Assembly: GCF_035825295.1 (NCBI RefSeq)
Contig: NZ_JAYMGI010000002.1
Span: forward strand, 6,834,001 to 6,898,000
Origin: Actinacidiphila sp. DG2A-62
GTDB lineage: Bacteria; Actinomycetota; Actinomycetes; Streptomycetales; Streptomycetaceae
Direction: 5' to 3'
DNA: 64,000 nt
This document shows positions 26,251 through 34,189 of the stretch, piece after piece. The position numbers and the translations under genes were made by a program. Under the pieces are notes generated by a model. That model searched no databases. It worked only from the letters and a program-made list of their open reading frames with translations, and had not been told where the DNA came from. Every line of letters starts with the position of its first letter. Positions within the stretch are counted from its first letter, which is position 1.

Positions 26251-27078
26251 ATGAGTCCGCATCCCAGCTCCGCGAGCCCGACGCCCCACTGGCGCCATCT
26301 GCGCCTGGAGCACGACGACGGCGTCGCCACCGTCACGCTCGACCGCCCGGACCGGCTGAACGCGCTGACGTTCGGCGCCTACGCCGATCTGCGCGACCTG
26401 CTCGCCGAGCTGGCCCGCGAGGGCGGGACGCGCGCGCTGGTGCTGGCCGGGTCGGGCCGCGGGTTCTGCTCCGGCGGCGACGTCGAGGAGATCATCGGCG
26501 CCACCCTCGCGATGGGCGCGGGGGAGCTGCTCGACTTCACCCGGATGACCGGCCAGGTGGTGCGGGCGGTGCGGGAGGCCCCGTTCCCGGTGATCGCGGC
26601 GGTGCACGGGGTCGCCGCGGGTGCCGGGGCGGTCCTCGCGCTGGCCGCGGACTTCCGGATCGCCGAGCCCGACGCGCGGTTCGCCTTCCTCTTCACCCGG
26701 GTCGGCCTGTCCGGCGCCGACATGGGCGCCGCCTACCTGCTGCCGCGGGTGGTCGGCCTCGGGCACGCCACCCGGCTGCTGATGCTCGGCGAGACCGTCG
26801 ACGCCGCCGAGGCGGAACGGATCGGCCTGGTCAGCTCCACCGCGCCCGAGGGCGGCGCGGACAAGGCCGCCGCAGCGCTCGCCCGCCGGCTCGCCGACGG
26901 CCCGGCGCTCGCGCACGCCCAGACCAAGGCCCTGCTCACCGCCGAACTCGACATGCCGCTCGCCGCGTCGGTGGAGATGGACGCCGCGACCCAGGCGCTG
27001 CTGATGACCGGCGAGGACTACGCGGAGTTCCACGCCGCGTTCACCGGCAAGCGCCCGCCGCGGTGGAAGGGCCGCTGA
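26251..27078 (+). CDS. Enoyl-CoA hydratase/isomerase family protein
   Basis: A 275-residue crotonase-fold enzyme. The oxyanion-hole segments are GSGRGFCSGGDVEE and HGVAAGAGAVLALAADFRIA. At the usual second catalytic position the sequence reads GLSGADMGAAYLLPR, with Asp rather than Glu, as in PaaG-type isomerases. The substrate is probably a ring-derived CoA thioester made by the neighbouring monooxygenase. ATG 26251 has a strong GGAGGAGG ribosome site. The flavoprotein gene starts 2 nt after its stop, so they are co-transcribed. Confidence 0.92.
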   Translation: MSPHPSSASPTPHWRHLRLEHDDGVATVTLDRPDRLNALTFGAYADLRDLLAELAREGGTRALVLAGSGRGFCSGGDVEEIIGATLAMGAGELLDFTRMTGQVVRAVREAPFPVIAAVHGVAAGAGAVLALAADFRIAEPDARFAFLFTRVGLSGADMGAAYLLPRVVGLGHATRLLMLGETVDAAEAERIGLVSSTAPEGGADKAAAALARRLADGPALAHAQTKALLTAELDMPLAASVEMDAATQALLMTGEDYAEFHAAFTGKRPPRWKGR

Positions 27079-27080
27079 CC

Positions 27081-29408
27081 GTGGCGCCCCCGGACGCGTC
27101 CGGCCCCGGCGCGCGCGTCGCCGTCATCGGCGGCGGCCCCGGCGGCCTCTACGCCGCCGCGCTGCTCCAGCGCCTCGACCCCGGACGCCGGATCACCGTG
27201 TGGGAGCGGGGCGCGCCCGAGGACAGCTTCGGCTTCGGCGTGGTCTTCTCCGACGAGACGCTCGGCGGCATCGCCGCCGCCGACCCGGTCGTGCACGCCG
27301 CCGTGGAGCGGGAGTTCGTCCGCTGGGACGCCATCGACATCCGGCACCGCGGCCGCACCACCCGCTCCGGCGGCCACGGGTTCGCCGCGCTGGACCGGCG
27401 CCGGCTGCTGGCGCTGCTGCGCGACCGCTGCCTCGACCTCGGGGTCGACGTCAGGACCCGCACGCCGGCCCCGCCCGCCGCCGAACTCGCCGCGGGACAC
27501 GACCTGGTGATCGCCGCGGACGGCGCGCACAGCGCCACCCGCGCCGCGCACGCCGACGCCTTCGGCCCGCACCTGACCGCGCACGACTGCCGCTACATCT
27601 GGCTGTCGGCCGAACTCGCGCTGGACGCCTTCCGGTTCGAGATCGTGGAGACGCCGTACGGCGTGATGCAGGCGCACCTGTACCCGTACCGCGCCGACGC
27701 CGCGACCTTCATCGTGGAGATGACCCGACAGGTGTGGCGGCGGGCCGGGTTCGACGCGATGGACGAGGCGGAGTCGGTCGCCGCGTGCGAGAAGCTGTTC
27801 GCCGAGGTGCTCGGCGGCCGTCCGCTGCACGGCAACCGGTCGCGCTGGCAGCACTTCACCACCGTGGTCAACGACCGCTGGCGGCACGGCCGTACGGTCC
27901 TGCTCGGCGACGCCGCCCACACCGCGCACTTCTCCATCGGCTCCGGCACCAAGCTCGCCATGGAGGACGCCCTCGCGCTCGCCGCGTCGCTGCGCGAACA
28001 GCCGGACGTGGACACCGCGTTGGAGGCGTACGAAGCCGAGCGGCGGCCGGTGGTGGCCAGCACCCAGCGGGCGGCGCTGGCCAGTCTGGAGTGGTTCGAG
28101 CGGCTGGCCGGCTACCTCGACCAGCCGGCCCCGCAGTTCGCCTTCAACCTGCTGACCCGCAGCCGCCGCGTCACGCACGGCAACCTGCGGCTGCGCGACC
28201 GGGAGTTCACCGACGCCGTCGAGAAGGACTTCGGCGCGCCGCCCGGCACCCCGCCGATGTTCACGCCCTTCACCCTGCGCGGGCTGACCCTGCGCAACCG
28301 CGTCGTGGTCTCCCCGATGGACATGTACGCGGCGCGCGACGGAGTCCCCGGCGACTTCCACCTCGTGCACCTGGGCGCGCGGGCGCTCGGCGGCGCGGGG
28401 CTGGTGATGACCGAGATGGTCTGCGTCAGCCCGCAGGGCCGCATCACCCCCGGCTGCACCGGGCTGTGGTCGGACGAGCAGGAGGCGGCGTGGCGGCGCG
28501 TCACCGACTTCGTGCACGCGGCGGGCCCCGGCGGCTTCGGCCTCGGTCCCGGACCCGGTCCCGCGATCGGGCTGCAGCTCGGCCACAGCGGCCGCAAGGG
28601 TTCGACCCGCCTGATGTGGGAGGGCATCGACCAGCCGCTGCCGGACGGCAACTGGCCGCTCAGCGCGCCCTCGCCGCTGCCGTACCGCTCCGGCGTCAAC
28701 CAGGTGCCGCACGCGCTGGACGAGGCCGGACTCGTCCAGATCCGCGGGCAGTTCGCGCAGGCTGCCGCCCGCGGCGCCCGGGCCGGCTTCGACCTGCTCG
28801 AACTGCACTGCGCGCACGGCTACCTGCTCTCCTCCTTCCTGTCCCCGCTGACCAACCGGCGCACCGACCGCTACGGCGGCGACCTGGCCGGCGGGCTGCG
28901 CTACCCGCTCGACGTCCTGGACGCCGTGAGGCAGGCGTGGCCCGAGGACCGCCCGCTGACCGTGCGGATCTCGGCCACCGACTGGGCGCCGGGCGGCACC
29001 ACCGGGGACGACGCGGTCACGATCGCCCGCGCGCTCGCCGCGCACGGCGCCGACGCGGTCGACGTCTCCACCGGCCAGGTCGTCCCCGACGAGACGCCCG
29101 CGTACGGCCGCTCGTACCAGACCCCGTACGCCGACCGCATCCGCAACGAGACCGGGATGCCGGTCATCGCGGTCGGCGCGATCTCCTCGTGGGACGACGT
29201 CAACTCCCTGCTCCTGGCCGGGCGCGCCGACCTGTGCGCGCTGGCCAGGCCGCACCTGTACGACCCGCACTGGACGCTGCACGCCGCGGCCGAGCAGTCC
29301 TACGAGGGCCCCGCCGCGCCCTGGCCCGCGCCCTACGCGGCCTGCCGCCGCCCGCCGCCGACCGGCCGCACCGACGCGCCCAAGCCCCGCCTCAGCCTCG
29401 ACGCGTGA
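27081..29408 (+). CDS. Bifunctional aryl-CoA monooxygenase/oxidoreductase (FAD hydroxylase fused to old yellow enzyme)
   Basis: A 775-residue fusion. Residues 10-390 form an FAD aromatic hydroxylase: GGGPGGLYAAALLQRLDP at the start and VLLGDAAHTAHFSIGSGTKL for FAD binding. Residues 400-775 form an FMN old-yellow-enzyme domain: NRVVVSPMDMYAARDG, HCAHGYLLSSFLSPLTN, NRRTDRYGG. The same fusion occurs in 2-aminobenzoyl-CoA monooxygenase/reductase and salicylyl-CoA 5-hydroxylase-type proteins, which hydroxylate and then reduce a CoA-bound aromatic ring. GTG 27081 has AAGGG about 10 nt upstream; GTG 27063 overlaps the preceding gene and lacks a ribosome site. The adjacent CoA ligase and RidA genes favour an amino-aromatic substrate. 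Confidence 0.9.
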   Translation: MAPPDASGPGARVAVIGGGPGGLYAAALLQRLDPGRRITVWERGAPEDSFGFGVVFSDETLGGIAAADPVVHAAVEREFVRWDAIDIRHRGRTTRSGGHGFAALDRRRLLALLRDRCLDLGVDVRTRTPAPPAAELAAGHDLVIAADGAHSATRAAHADAFGPHLTAHDCRYIWLSAELALDAFRFEIVETPYGVMQAHLYPYRADAATFIVEMTRQVWRRAGFDAMDEAESVAACEKLFAEVLGGRPLHGNRSRWQHFTTVVNDRWRHGRTVLLGDAAHTAHFSIGSGTKLAMEDALALAASLREQPDVDTALEAYEAERRPVVASTQRAALASLEWFERLAGYLDQPAPQFAFNLLTRSRRVTHGNLRLRDREFTDAVEKDFGAPPGTPPMFTPFTLRGLTLRNRVVVSPMDMYAARDGVPGDFHLVHLGARALGGAGLVMTEMVCVSPQGRITPGCTGLWSDEQEAAWRRVTDFVHAAGPGGFGLGPGPGPAIGLQLGHSGRKGSTRLMWEGIDQPLPDGNWPLSAPSPLPYRSGVNQVPHALDEAGLVQIRGQFAQAAARGARAGFDLLELHCAHGYLLSSFLSPLTNRRTDRYGGDLAGGLRYPLDVLDAVRQAWPEDRPLTVRISATDWAPGGTTGDDAVTIARALAAHGADAVDVSTGQVVPDETPAYGRSYQTPYADRIRNETGMPVIAVGAISSWDDVNSLLLAGRADLCALARPHLYDPHWTLHAAAEQSYEGPAAPWPAPYAACRRPPPTGRTDAPKPRLSLDA

Positions 29409-29441
29409 GGCGCCGGTGGCGGTGCCGCGCGGCACGGCCCG

Positions 29442-29550
29442 ACGCCGCGCCGCGTCACGCCGCGTCACGCCGCGCCGCGCCGCGTCACGCCGCGTCACGC
29501 CGCGCCGCGTCACGCCGCGCCGCGTCACGCCGCGTCGCCTCACGCCGCGC
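29442..29550. repeat. CGTCACGCCG-type short-period array
   Basis: About 110 bp of nearly pure 10-bp units (CGCGTCACGC) mixed with 5-bp CGCCG steps, filling the gap between the convergent monooxygenase and PaaX genes and running a few codons into the paaX 3' end. No coding role is seen. Confidence 0.75.
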
Positions 29551-30490
29551 GTGCCTGCCCCCGGGCCTGCTCGCGCACGTACGCCGCGCCGAGCTCCCGC
29601 AGCAGCTCGTGCAGCCGGCCGAAGACCGCGGCGGAGCGGGACCCCGGCCAGCCGTCGGGCAGCAGCGCCGCGGGCAGCCCCGGGTCGGCGTAGGGCAGCC
29701 TGCGCCAGGAGTCCAGCGCCCGCAGGTAGTCCGCGAAGGCCTCGGCGCCGCGGCCGTCCGCACCGCGCGTCCCCGCGCCGTCCGCGTTCGCACCGCGCGT
29801 CTCCGCGCCGTCCGCGTTCGCACCGCGCGTCGCCGCGCCTCCGGCGCCCGCGCCCGCCGCCGCCTCCCACCGCTCCAGCACCGGCTCGTGCGCCGCCAGG
29901 AACCCCCGGTGCAGCGCGGCCAGCGCGTCCAGGTCCCACCAGCGGCGCACCGCTTGCGCGGTCGGCGTGAAACCGGCGTGGGCGCCGCGGAACAAGTCCA
30001 CGTAGGACGCCAGGCCCAGCCGGTCCAGGGCGTGCCGGGTCTCCTCGTAGAGCGCGCCGGGCGCGATCCACACCCCGGGCGCGGCGGAGCCGAAGCCGAG
30101 CCCGGCCAGCCGGGAGCGCAGCACGTGCCGCTTCTGCCGCTGCGACTCCGGCACCGAGAAGACCACCAGCAGCCAGTCGCCCTCCTCGCGCGTGCCGGCG
30201 CCGTAGATCCGCCGGTCGCCGTCCGCGAGCAGCTGCCGCGCGTCGGCGGACAGCCCGTAGGCCGCCGCGCCGCCGGTCCGCGTCGGCACCAGCAGCCCGC
30301 GGCGCTTGAGCCGGGACACCGCCGAGCGCACCGACGGCGCGTCCGCGCCGGCCGCGGCCATCGTCCGGATCAGCACCGAGACCGGGACGTCCCCGCCCAG
30401 TTCGGAGCGGCCGTAGGCGCCGTAGAAGCTGAGGATCAGCGAGCCGGGGGTGTACGGCTGCGGCTCGCCCACGACGTGTTCTGCGGTCAC
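29540..30490 (-). CDS. PaaX-family transcriptional regulator
   Basis: A 316-residue GntR/PaaX-type repressor. It has an N-terminal winged helix (SVRSAVSRLKRRGLLVPTR), the PaaX middle domain (WLLVVFSVPESQRQKRHVLR, LGFGSAAPGVWIAP) and a C-terminal helical domain ending near the usual 280-residue length. Between them lies an insert coded by 30-bp tandem repeats (29761-29830 and flanks; GANADGAGTR units), which probably explains the extra length. PaaX regulators respond to aryl-CoA thioesters such as phenylacetyl-CoA, so this is the likely controller of the cluster. It starts 4 nt downstream of the CoA ligase stop. Confidence 0.92.
   Translation of the reverse strand: MTAEHVVGEPQPYTPGSLILSFYGAYGRSELGGDVPVSVLIRTMAAAGADAPSVRSAVSRLKRRGLLVPTRTGGAAAYGLSADARQLLADGDRRIYGAGTREEGDWLLVVFSVPESQRQKRHVLRSRLAGLGFGSAAPGVWIAPGALYEETRHALDRLGLASYVDLFRGAHAGFTPTAQAVRRWWDLDALAALHRGFLAAHEPVLERWEAAAGAGAGGAATRGANADGAETRGANADGAGTRGADGRGAEAFADYLRALDSWRRLPYADPGLPAALLPDGWPGSRSAAVFGRLHELLRELGAAYVREQARGQARAA
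29761..29830 (-). repeat. 30-bp in-frame minisatellite inside paaX
   Basis: Near-identical 30-bp units begin at 29761 and 29791, with the start of a third at 29821. They encode repeats of ten residues (GANADGA-E/G-TR) in a region of the PaaX regulator with no conserved function. Confidence 0.8.
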
Positions 30491-30494
30491 ACGA

Positions 30495-32096
30495 TCACTT
30501 TATGTCACGCAGCCGGAACCGCTGGAGTTTGCCGGTCGGGGTCCGCGGCATCTCTCGCAGAAAGCGGATCTCGCGCGGGCACTTGTACGGCACGATCACG
30601 CTCTTGGTGAAGTCCCGCAGCCGCCGCGCCGTCGCCTCGTCGTCCGCGACGCCCTTGCGCAGCACCACGAAGGCCCGCACGAGATGGCCGCGCTCCTCGT
30701 CCGGGACGCCGATCACCGCGGCCTCGCGGACGTCCGGGTGCCGCAGCAGGGCCTCCTCGACCTCGGGGCCCGCGATGTTGTACCCCGCGGAGATGATCAT
30801 GTCGTCGGCCCGGGCCACATAGCGGAACCTGCCGTCCAGGTCGCGGACGTAGGTGTCGCCGGTGACGTTCCAGCCGTCGCGGACGTACTCCGTCTGCCGC
30901 TCGTCGGCGAGGTAGCGGCAGCCGGTCGGCCCGCGCACCGCGAGCAGCCCCGGTTCGCCGTCCGGCACCGGGCGCATCGCCTGGTCGACCACCTGCGCGC
31001 GGTAGCCCGGCACCGGCCGGCCGGTGGCGCCGGGACGCGCCTCGGCGTCGGCGCCGGAGATGAAGATGTGCAGCATCTCCGTCGACCCGATGCCGTTGAT
31101 CAGCCGCAGCCCGGTCCTGTCGTACCAGTCCTGCCAGGTCACCGCGGGCAGGTTCTCACCGGCCGAGACGCAGCGCCGCAGGCTGGACAGGTCGTACGGG
31201 CCGGGGTCGCCGAGCATCGCGCGGTACGCGGTCGGCGCGGTGAACAGCACGCTGACCCCGTGCTCGGCGACCGCCCGCAGCAGCTCGGCGGGCCCGGCCC
31301 TCTCCAGCAGCAGCGTGGACGCGCCGGCCCGCATCGGGAAGACCACCAGGCCGCCGAGGCCGAAGGTGAAGCCCAGCGGCGGGCTGCCGGTGAACACGTC
31401 GGCCGGCTCGGGTCGCAGCACCTGCGCGGAGAAGGTGTCCGCGACGGCCAGCACGTCGCGGTGGAAGTGCAGGCAGCCCTTGGGCCGCCCGGTGGTGCCC
31501 GAGGTGAAGGCGATCAGCGCCACGTCCTCGGCCGCGGTCGGCACCGGGTCGTACGACGGCGGCCGCTCCTCGGCCAGCCGCAGCAGGTCGTCCGGCCCGG
31601 GGCCGCCGTACGCGAGCATCCGCAGCCCCGGCACCCCGGCCGCGACCAGGTCCTCGGTGCAGCGGTGGTCGCACAGCGCGTGCCGCACCTCGGCGATCCG
31701 GCACACCTCCGCCAACTCGCGGGCGCGCTGCGCGGCCAGCACCGTGACCGCGACGGCGCCCGCCTGGAGCACCGCCAGCCAGCAGGCCACCAGCCACGGT
31801 GTGGTCGGGCCGCGCAGCAGCACCCGGTTGCCCGGCACCACGCCCATCGGCCCGGTCAGCACATGGGCGATGCGCGCGACGGTCTCGCGCAGCTCGCCGT
31901 AGGACCAGCACTCGCCCCCGGGGGTGCGCAGGCAGGGCGCGCCGGCCGGGCCGCCGGCCAGCAACTCGGTCGCGCAGTTGAGCCGTTCGGGGTAGGGCGG
32001 GATGTTCTCCAGCCGGGGCCACAGCTCCGGGGGCGGCAGGTGGTCGCGCGTGAAGGTGTCCACATGGGCTGACGGCGGCGATACGTCCAGGTCCAT
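30495..32096 (-). CDS. Benzoate-CoA ligase family (AMP-binding) enzyme
   Basis: A 533-residue adenylating acyl-CoA ligase: ATP-binding loop FTSGTTGRPKG, SAGENLPAVTW, NGIGSTEMLHIF, GWNVTGDTY and the C-terminal Lys in PRTPTGKLQRFRLRD. SAGENLP and GIGSTEMLHIF are characteristic of benzoate- and 2-aminobenzoate-CoA ligases. It would activate the aromatic acid for the fused monooxygenase. ATG 32096 (MDLDVSPPSAHVD) is preferred over GTG 32120 because a GAGGGG ribosome site lies upstream of it. The gene is divergent from the acyl-CoA dehydrogenase across a 147-bp promoter region. Confidence 0.92.
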   Translation of the reverse strand: MDLDVSPPSAHVDTFTRDHLPPPELWPRLENIPPYPERLNCATELLAGGPAGAPCLRTPGGECWSYGELRETVARIAHVLTGPMGVVPGNRVLLRGPTTPWLVACWLAVLQAGAVAVTVLAAQRARELAEVCRIAEVRHALCDHRCTEDLVAAGVPGLRMLAYGGPGPDDLLRLAEERPPSYDPVPTAAEDVALIAFTSGTTGRPKGCLHFHRDVLAVADTFSAQVLRPEPADVFTGSPPLGFTFGLGGLVVFPMRAGASTLLLERAGPAELLRAVAEHGVSVLFTAPTAYRAMLGDPGPYDLSSLRRCVSAGENLPAVTWQDWYDRTGLRLINGIGSTEMLHIFISGADAEARPGATGRPVPGYRAQVVDQAMRPVPDGEPGLLAVRGPTGCRYLADERQTEYVRDGWNVTGDTYVRDLDGRFRYVARADDMIISAGYNIAGPEVEEALLRHPDVREAAVIGVPDEERGHLVRAFVVLRKGVADDEATARRLRDFTKSVIVPYKCPREIRFLREMPRTPTGKLQRFRLRDIK

Positions 32097-32175
32097 GGCG
32101 GCAGAGCCCCTCGTCGGCACCTGAAAGCGGACCGTTTCAGCGTAACGTGTTCATGACGGCAGTCAACCAAGCGCG

Positions 32176-32207
32176 ATAGAGCCCGCTGAGAATAGAGCCC
32201 GCTGAGA
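32176..32207. promoter_or_regulatory. Two direct 16-bp repeats in the divergent promoter region
   Basis: ATAGAGCCCGCTGAGA occurs twice in tandem (32176-32191 and 32192-32207), between the divergent CoA ligase and acyl-CoA dehydrogenase genes. It is an AT-richer island in a GC-rich genome and a candidate binding site for the PaaX regulator encoded next door. Confidence 0.45.
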
Positions 32208-32243
32208 AGCGTGCCGAGGCCCGATGAGAAGAAGGCGGCGCAG

Positions 32244-33583
32244 ATGAACGCTCCCGGCTCCCCCCGCACGGCCCCCGCCGGTCTCCCGCGGTCGGCCCCG
32301 GACGCCTCGCCCCCGTCGGCCGCGGCCGCGCCGCCGATGTTCCGGCTGGACGACCGGCGGGCCGCGTGGGCCGAGGAGGTGCGCGCGATCGCGCGCGAGC
32401 GGTTGGCGCCGCTGGCCGCGGCGGGACCCGAGGGCCGGGTCGACCGCGCGCTGGTCGCGGCGCTCGGCGAGGCGGGGCTGATCGCCCGGGTGCTCCCCGA
32501 GGGCCGCGCCTGCGCGCTGGACCTGTGCGTGCTGCGCGAGGCGCTGGCCCGCGAGTGCACCGAGGCCGAGACCGCGCTCGCGCTCCAGGGCCTCGGCGCC
32601 CATCCGCTGCGCGCCGCGCCCGAGGTGGCCGCGCGCTGGCTGCCCGAGGTGGTCGCCGGGCGCGCGGTCGCCGCGTTCGCGCTCACCGAGGAGGGGCCGG
32701 CTCCGACGCGGCGGCGCTCGCGCTGGCCGCCGAGCCGGACGGGCCCGGCCGCTGGCGGCTGACCGGCGAGAAGTGCTGGATCTCCAACGCGCCGGACGCC
32801 GACGTCTACACGGTCTTCGCCCGCACCGGGCCGCCGACCTCCGAGGCCGGGCCGCCGACCTCCGAGGCCGCGCCGCCCGCTGCTGACGCCGCGTCCGCCC
32901 CCGAGGCCGCGCCGCGCGACGCCGCGCCGCCCGCCGCTGACGCCGCGTCCGCCCCGCGCCGCGCCCGCGGCGCCCGCGGCGCCCGCGGCGTCACCGCCTT
33001 CGCCGTGCCCGCCGACCGGCCGGGGCTCGGCGGCGAGCCGCTCGACATGCTCGCGCCGCACGCGATCGGCCGGCTCACCTTCGACGCGGTGCCGGTCACC
33101 GCCGCGGACCTGCTCGGCGAGGAGGGACACGGCATCCGCGTGGCGATGGCGACGCTCGACCTGTTCCGGCCCAGCGTCGGCGCGTTCGCGGTCGGGATGG
33201 CGCAGGCCGCGCTGGACCTGGCGCTCGCGCACGCCGCGCGGCGCACCGCGTTCGGCGGGCCGCTGAAGGACCTGCAGGCCGTCGCGCACCCGCTCGCCGA
33301 GATGGCCACCAGGATCGAGGCGGCCCGCCTGCTGGTGCACGCCGCGGCCGCCGCCCACGACGCGGGCGCGCCCGACGTGACGCGGCGCGCCGCGATGGCC
33401 AAGCTGTTCGCCACCGAGACCGCGCAGTACGTGGTGGACGCCGCGGTGCAGATCCACGGCGCCCGCGCGCTGCGCCGCGGCCACCGCCTGGAGCAGCTGT
33501 ACCGCGAGGTGCGCGCCCCGCGCATCTACGAAGGCGCCACCGAGGTCCAGCGGAGCGTCATCGCGAGGGAGCTGTACCGATGA
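32244..33583 (+). CDS. Acyl-CoA dehydrogenase, frameshifted as read
   Basis: FAD-dependent acyl-CoA dehydrogenase, 446 residues if corrected. The N-terminal helices run to ALQGLGAHPLRAAPEVA; the middle has FALTEEG-AGSDAAAL and GEKCWISNAPDADVYTVF; the C-terminal FAD and catalytic part has GGPLKDLQAVAHPLAEMATR and the base Glu in YEGATEVQRSVIA. One G is missing from the run 32693-32696, so the first frame ends at 32762 and the rest lies in another frame. About 55 residues of Ala/Pro repeats (nt 32835-32995) are inserted in the beta-domain between YTVFARTG and VTAFAVPAD, which is unusual. ATG 32244 is used; GTG 32211 is possible. The end overlaps ridA (ATGA). Confidence 0.88.
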
Positions 33584-33978
33584 GCGTGCGCCGGATCAAC
33601 CCCGAGGGCCTCGCGCCCGCGAGCGGCTTCTCGCACGCGGTCGCCGCGACCGGCCGCACCTTGGTGATGCTCGCCGGGCAGACCGCGCTGGACGCGAGCG
33701 GGCGGATCGAGGGCGACGGCCTGCCCGCGCAGTTCGCCCGCGCGCTGGCCAACCTGCTCGCCGCGCTCGCCGAGGCCGGCGGCACGCCCGCCGACCTCGC
33801 CCGGGTCACCGTCTACACCACCGACGTCGCCGGCTACCGCGCGCACGCCCGCGAACTCGGCCGCATCTGGCGGGAGTCGGCCGGCCGTGACTACCCCGCG
33901 ATGGCCGTGATCGGCGTCGTGCGACTGTGGGACGAGCAGGCGCTGGTGGAGATCGACGGCATCGCGGTCCTGCCCTGA
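33580..33978 (+). CDS. RidA-family protein
   Basis: A 132-residue member of the RidA/YjgF superfamily, trimeric enzymes that hydrolyse reactive enamines and imines. The conserved Arg is in AVIGVVRLWD and the Glu in LVEIDGIAV; N-terminal LAPASGFSHAVAATGRTL and AGQTALD are standard. Encoded with the amino-aromatic CoA enzymes (ATGA overlap with the dehydrogenase), it probably releases ammonia from an enamine intermediate rather than acting as general RidA. Confidence 0.92.
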   Translation: MSVRRINPEGLAPASGFSHAVAATGRTLVMLAGQTALDASGRIEGDGLPAQFARALANLLAALAEAGGTPADLARVTVYTTDVAGYRAHARELGRIWRESAGRDYPAMAVIGVVRLWDEQALVEIDGIAVLP

Positions 33979-34080
33979 GCGCGTCCCGCCCTGACGCGCG
34001 CCCGCCCTGACGCGCGCCCGCCCCGAGCGCGTCCTGCCCTGACGCGCGTCCGCCCTGAGCGCGTGCCTGCCGTGAGCCAC
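33976..34080 (+). repeat. Degenerate tandem repeats after ridA
   Basis: Several imperfect copies of a 15-18 bp unit (CCTGACGCGCG(C/T)CCG or CTGAGCGCGTCC) follow the ridA stop codon and end near the strong terminator at 34126. Confidence 0.6.
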
Positions 34081-34125
34081 GGCCTGCCGTGGCCGCCCCG
34101 CCCCGAGCCCTCGGACGACACAAAA

Positions 34126-34162
34126 GCGCCGGGCGCCCCCCCGAAGGGAAGGCGCCCGGCGC
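34126..34162. terminator. Strong bidirectional terminator
   Basis: GCGCCGGGCGCC (34126-34137) is followed by its exact complement GGCGCCCGGCGC (34151-34162). The 13-nt interval can extend the stem further (CCC/GGG around gaa). An A-rich stretch (ACAAAA) precedes it, giving a U tract for the minus-strand transcript. It separates the convergent ridA and GH92 genes. Confidence 0.9.
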
Positions 34163-34189
34163 GCGGTCACGCGGCGGGACGGCGAGCGG

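Noticed and set aside
29416-29970. Plus-strand frame across the CGTCACGCCG array and paaX 3' end
   Set aside because: It translates as monotonous TPRRVTPRRAASRR-like repeats of the array and then runs antisense to the conserved PaaX regulator.
33976-34080. CRISPR-like array
   Set aside because: Here and in the other tandem arrays the units are adjacent, degenerate and without unique spacers, and no cas genes are present. They are simple GC-rich tandem repeats.
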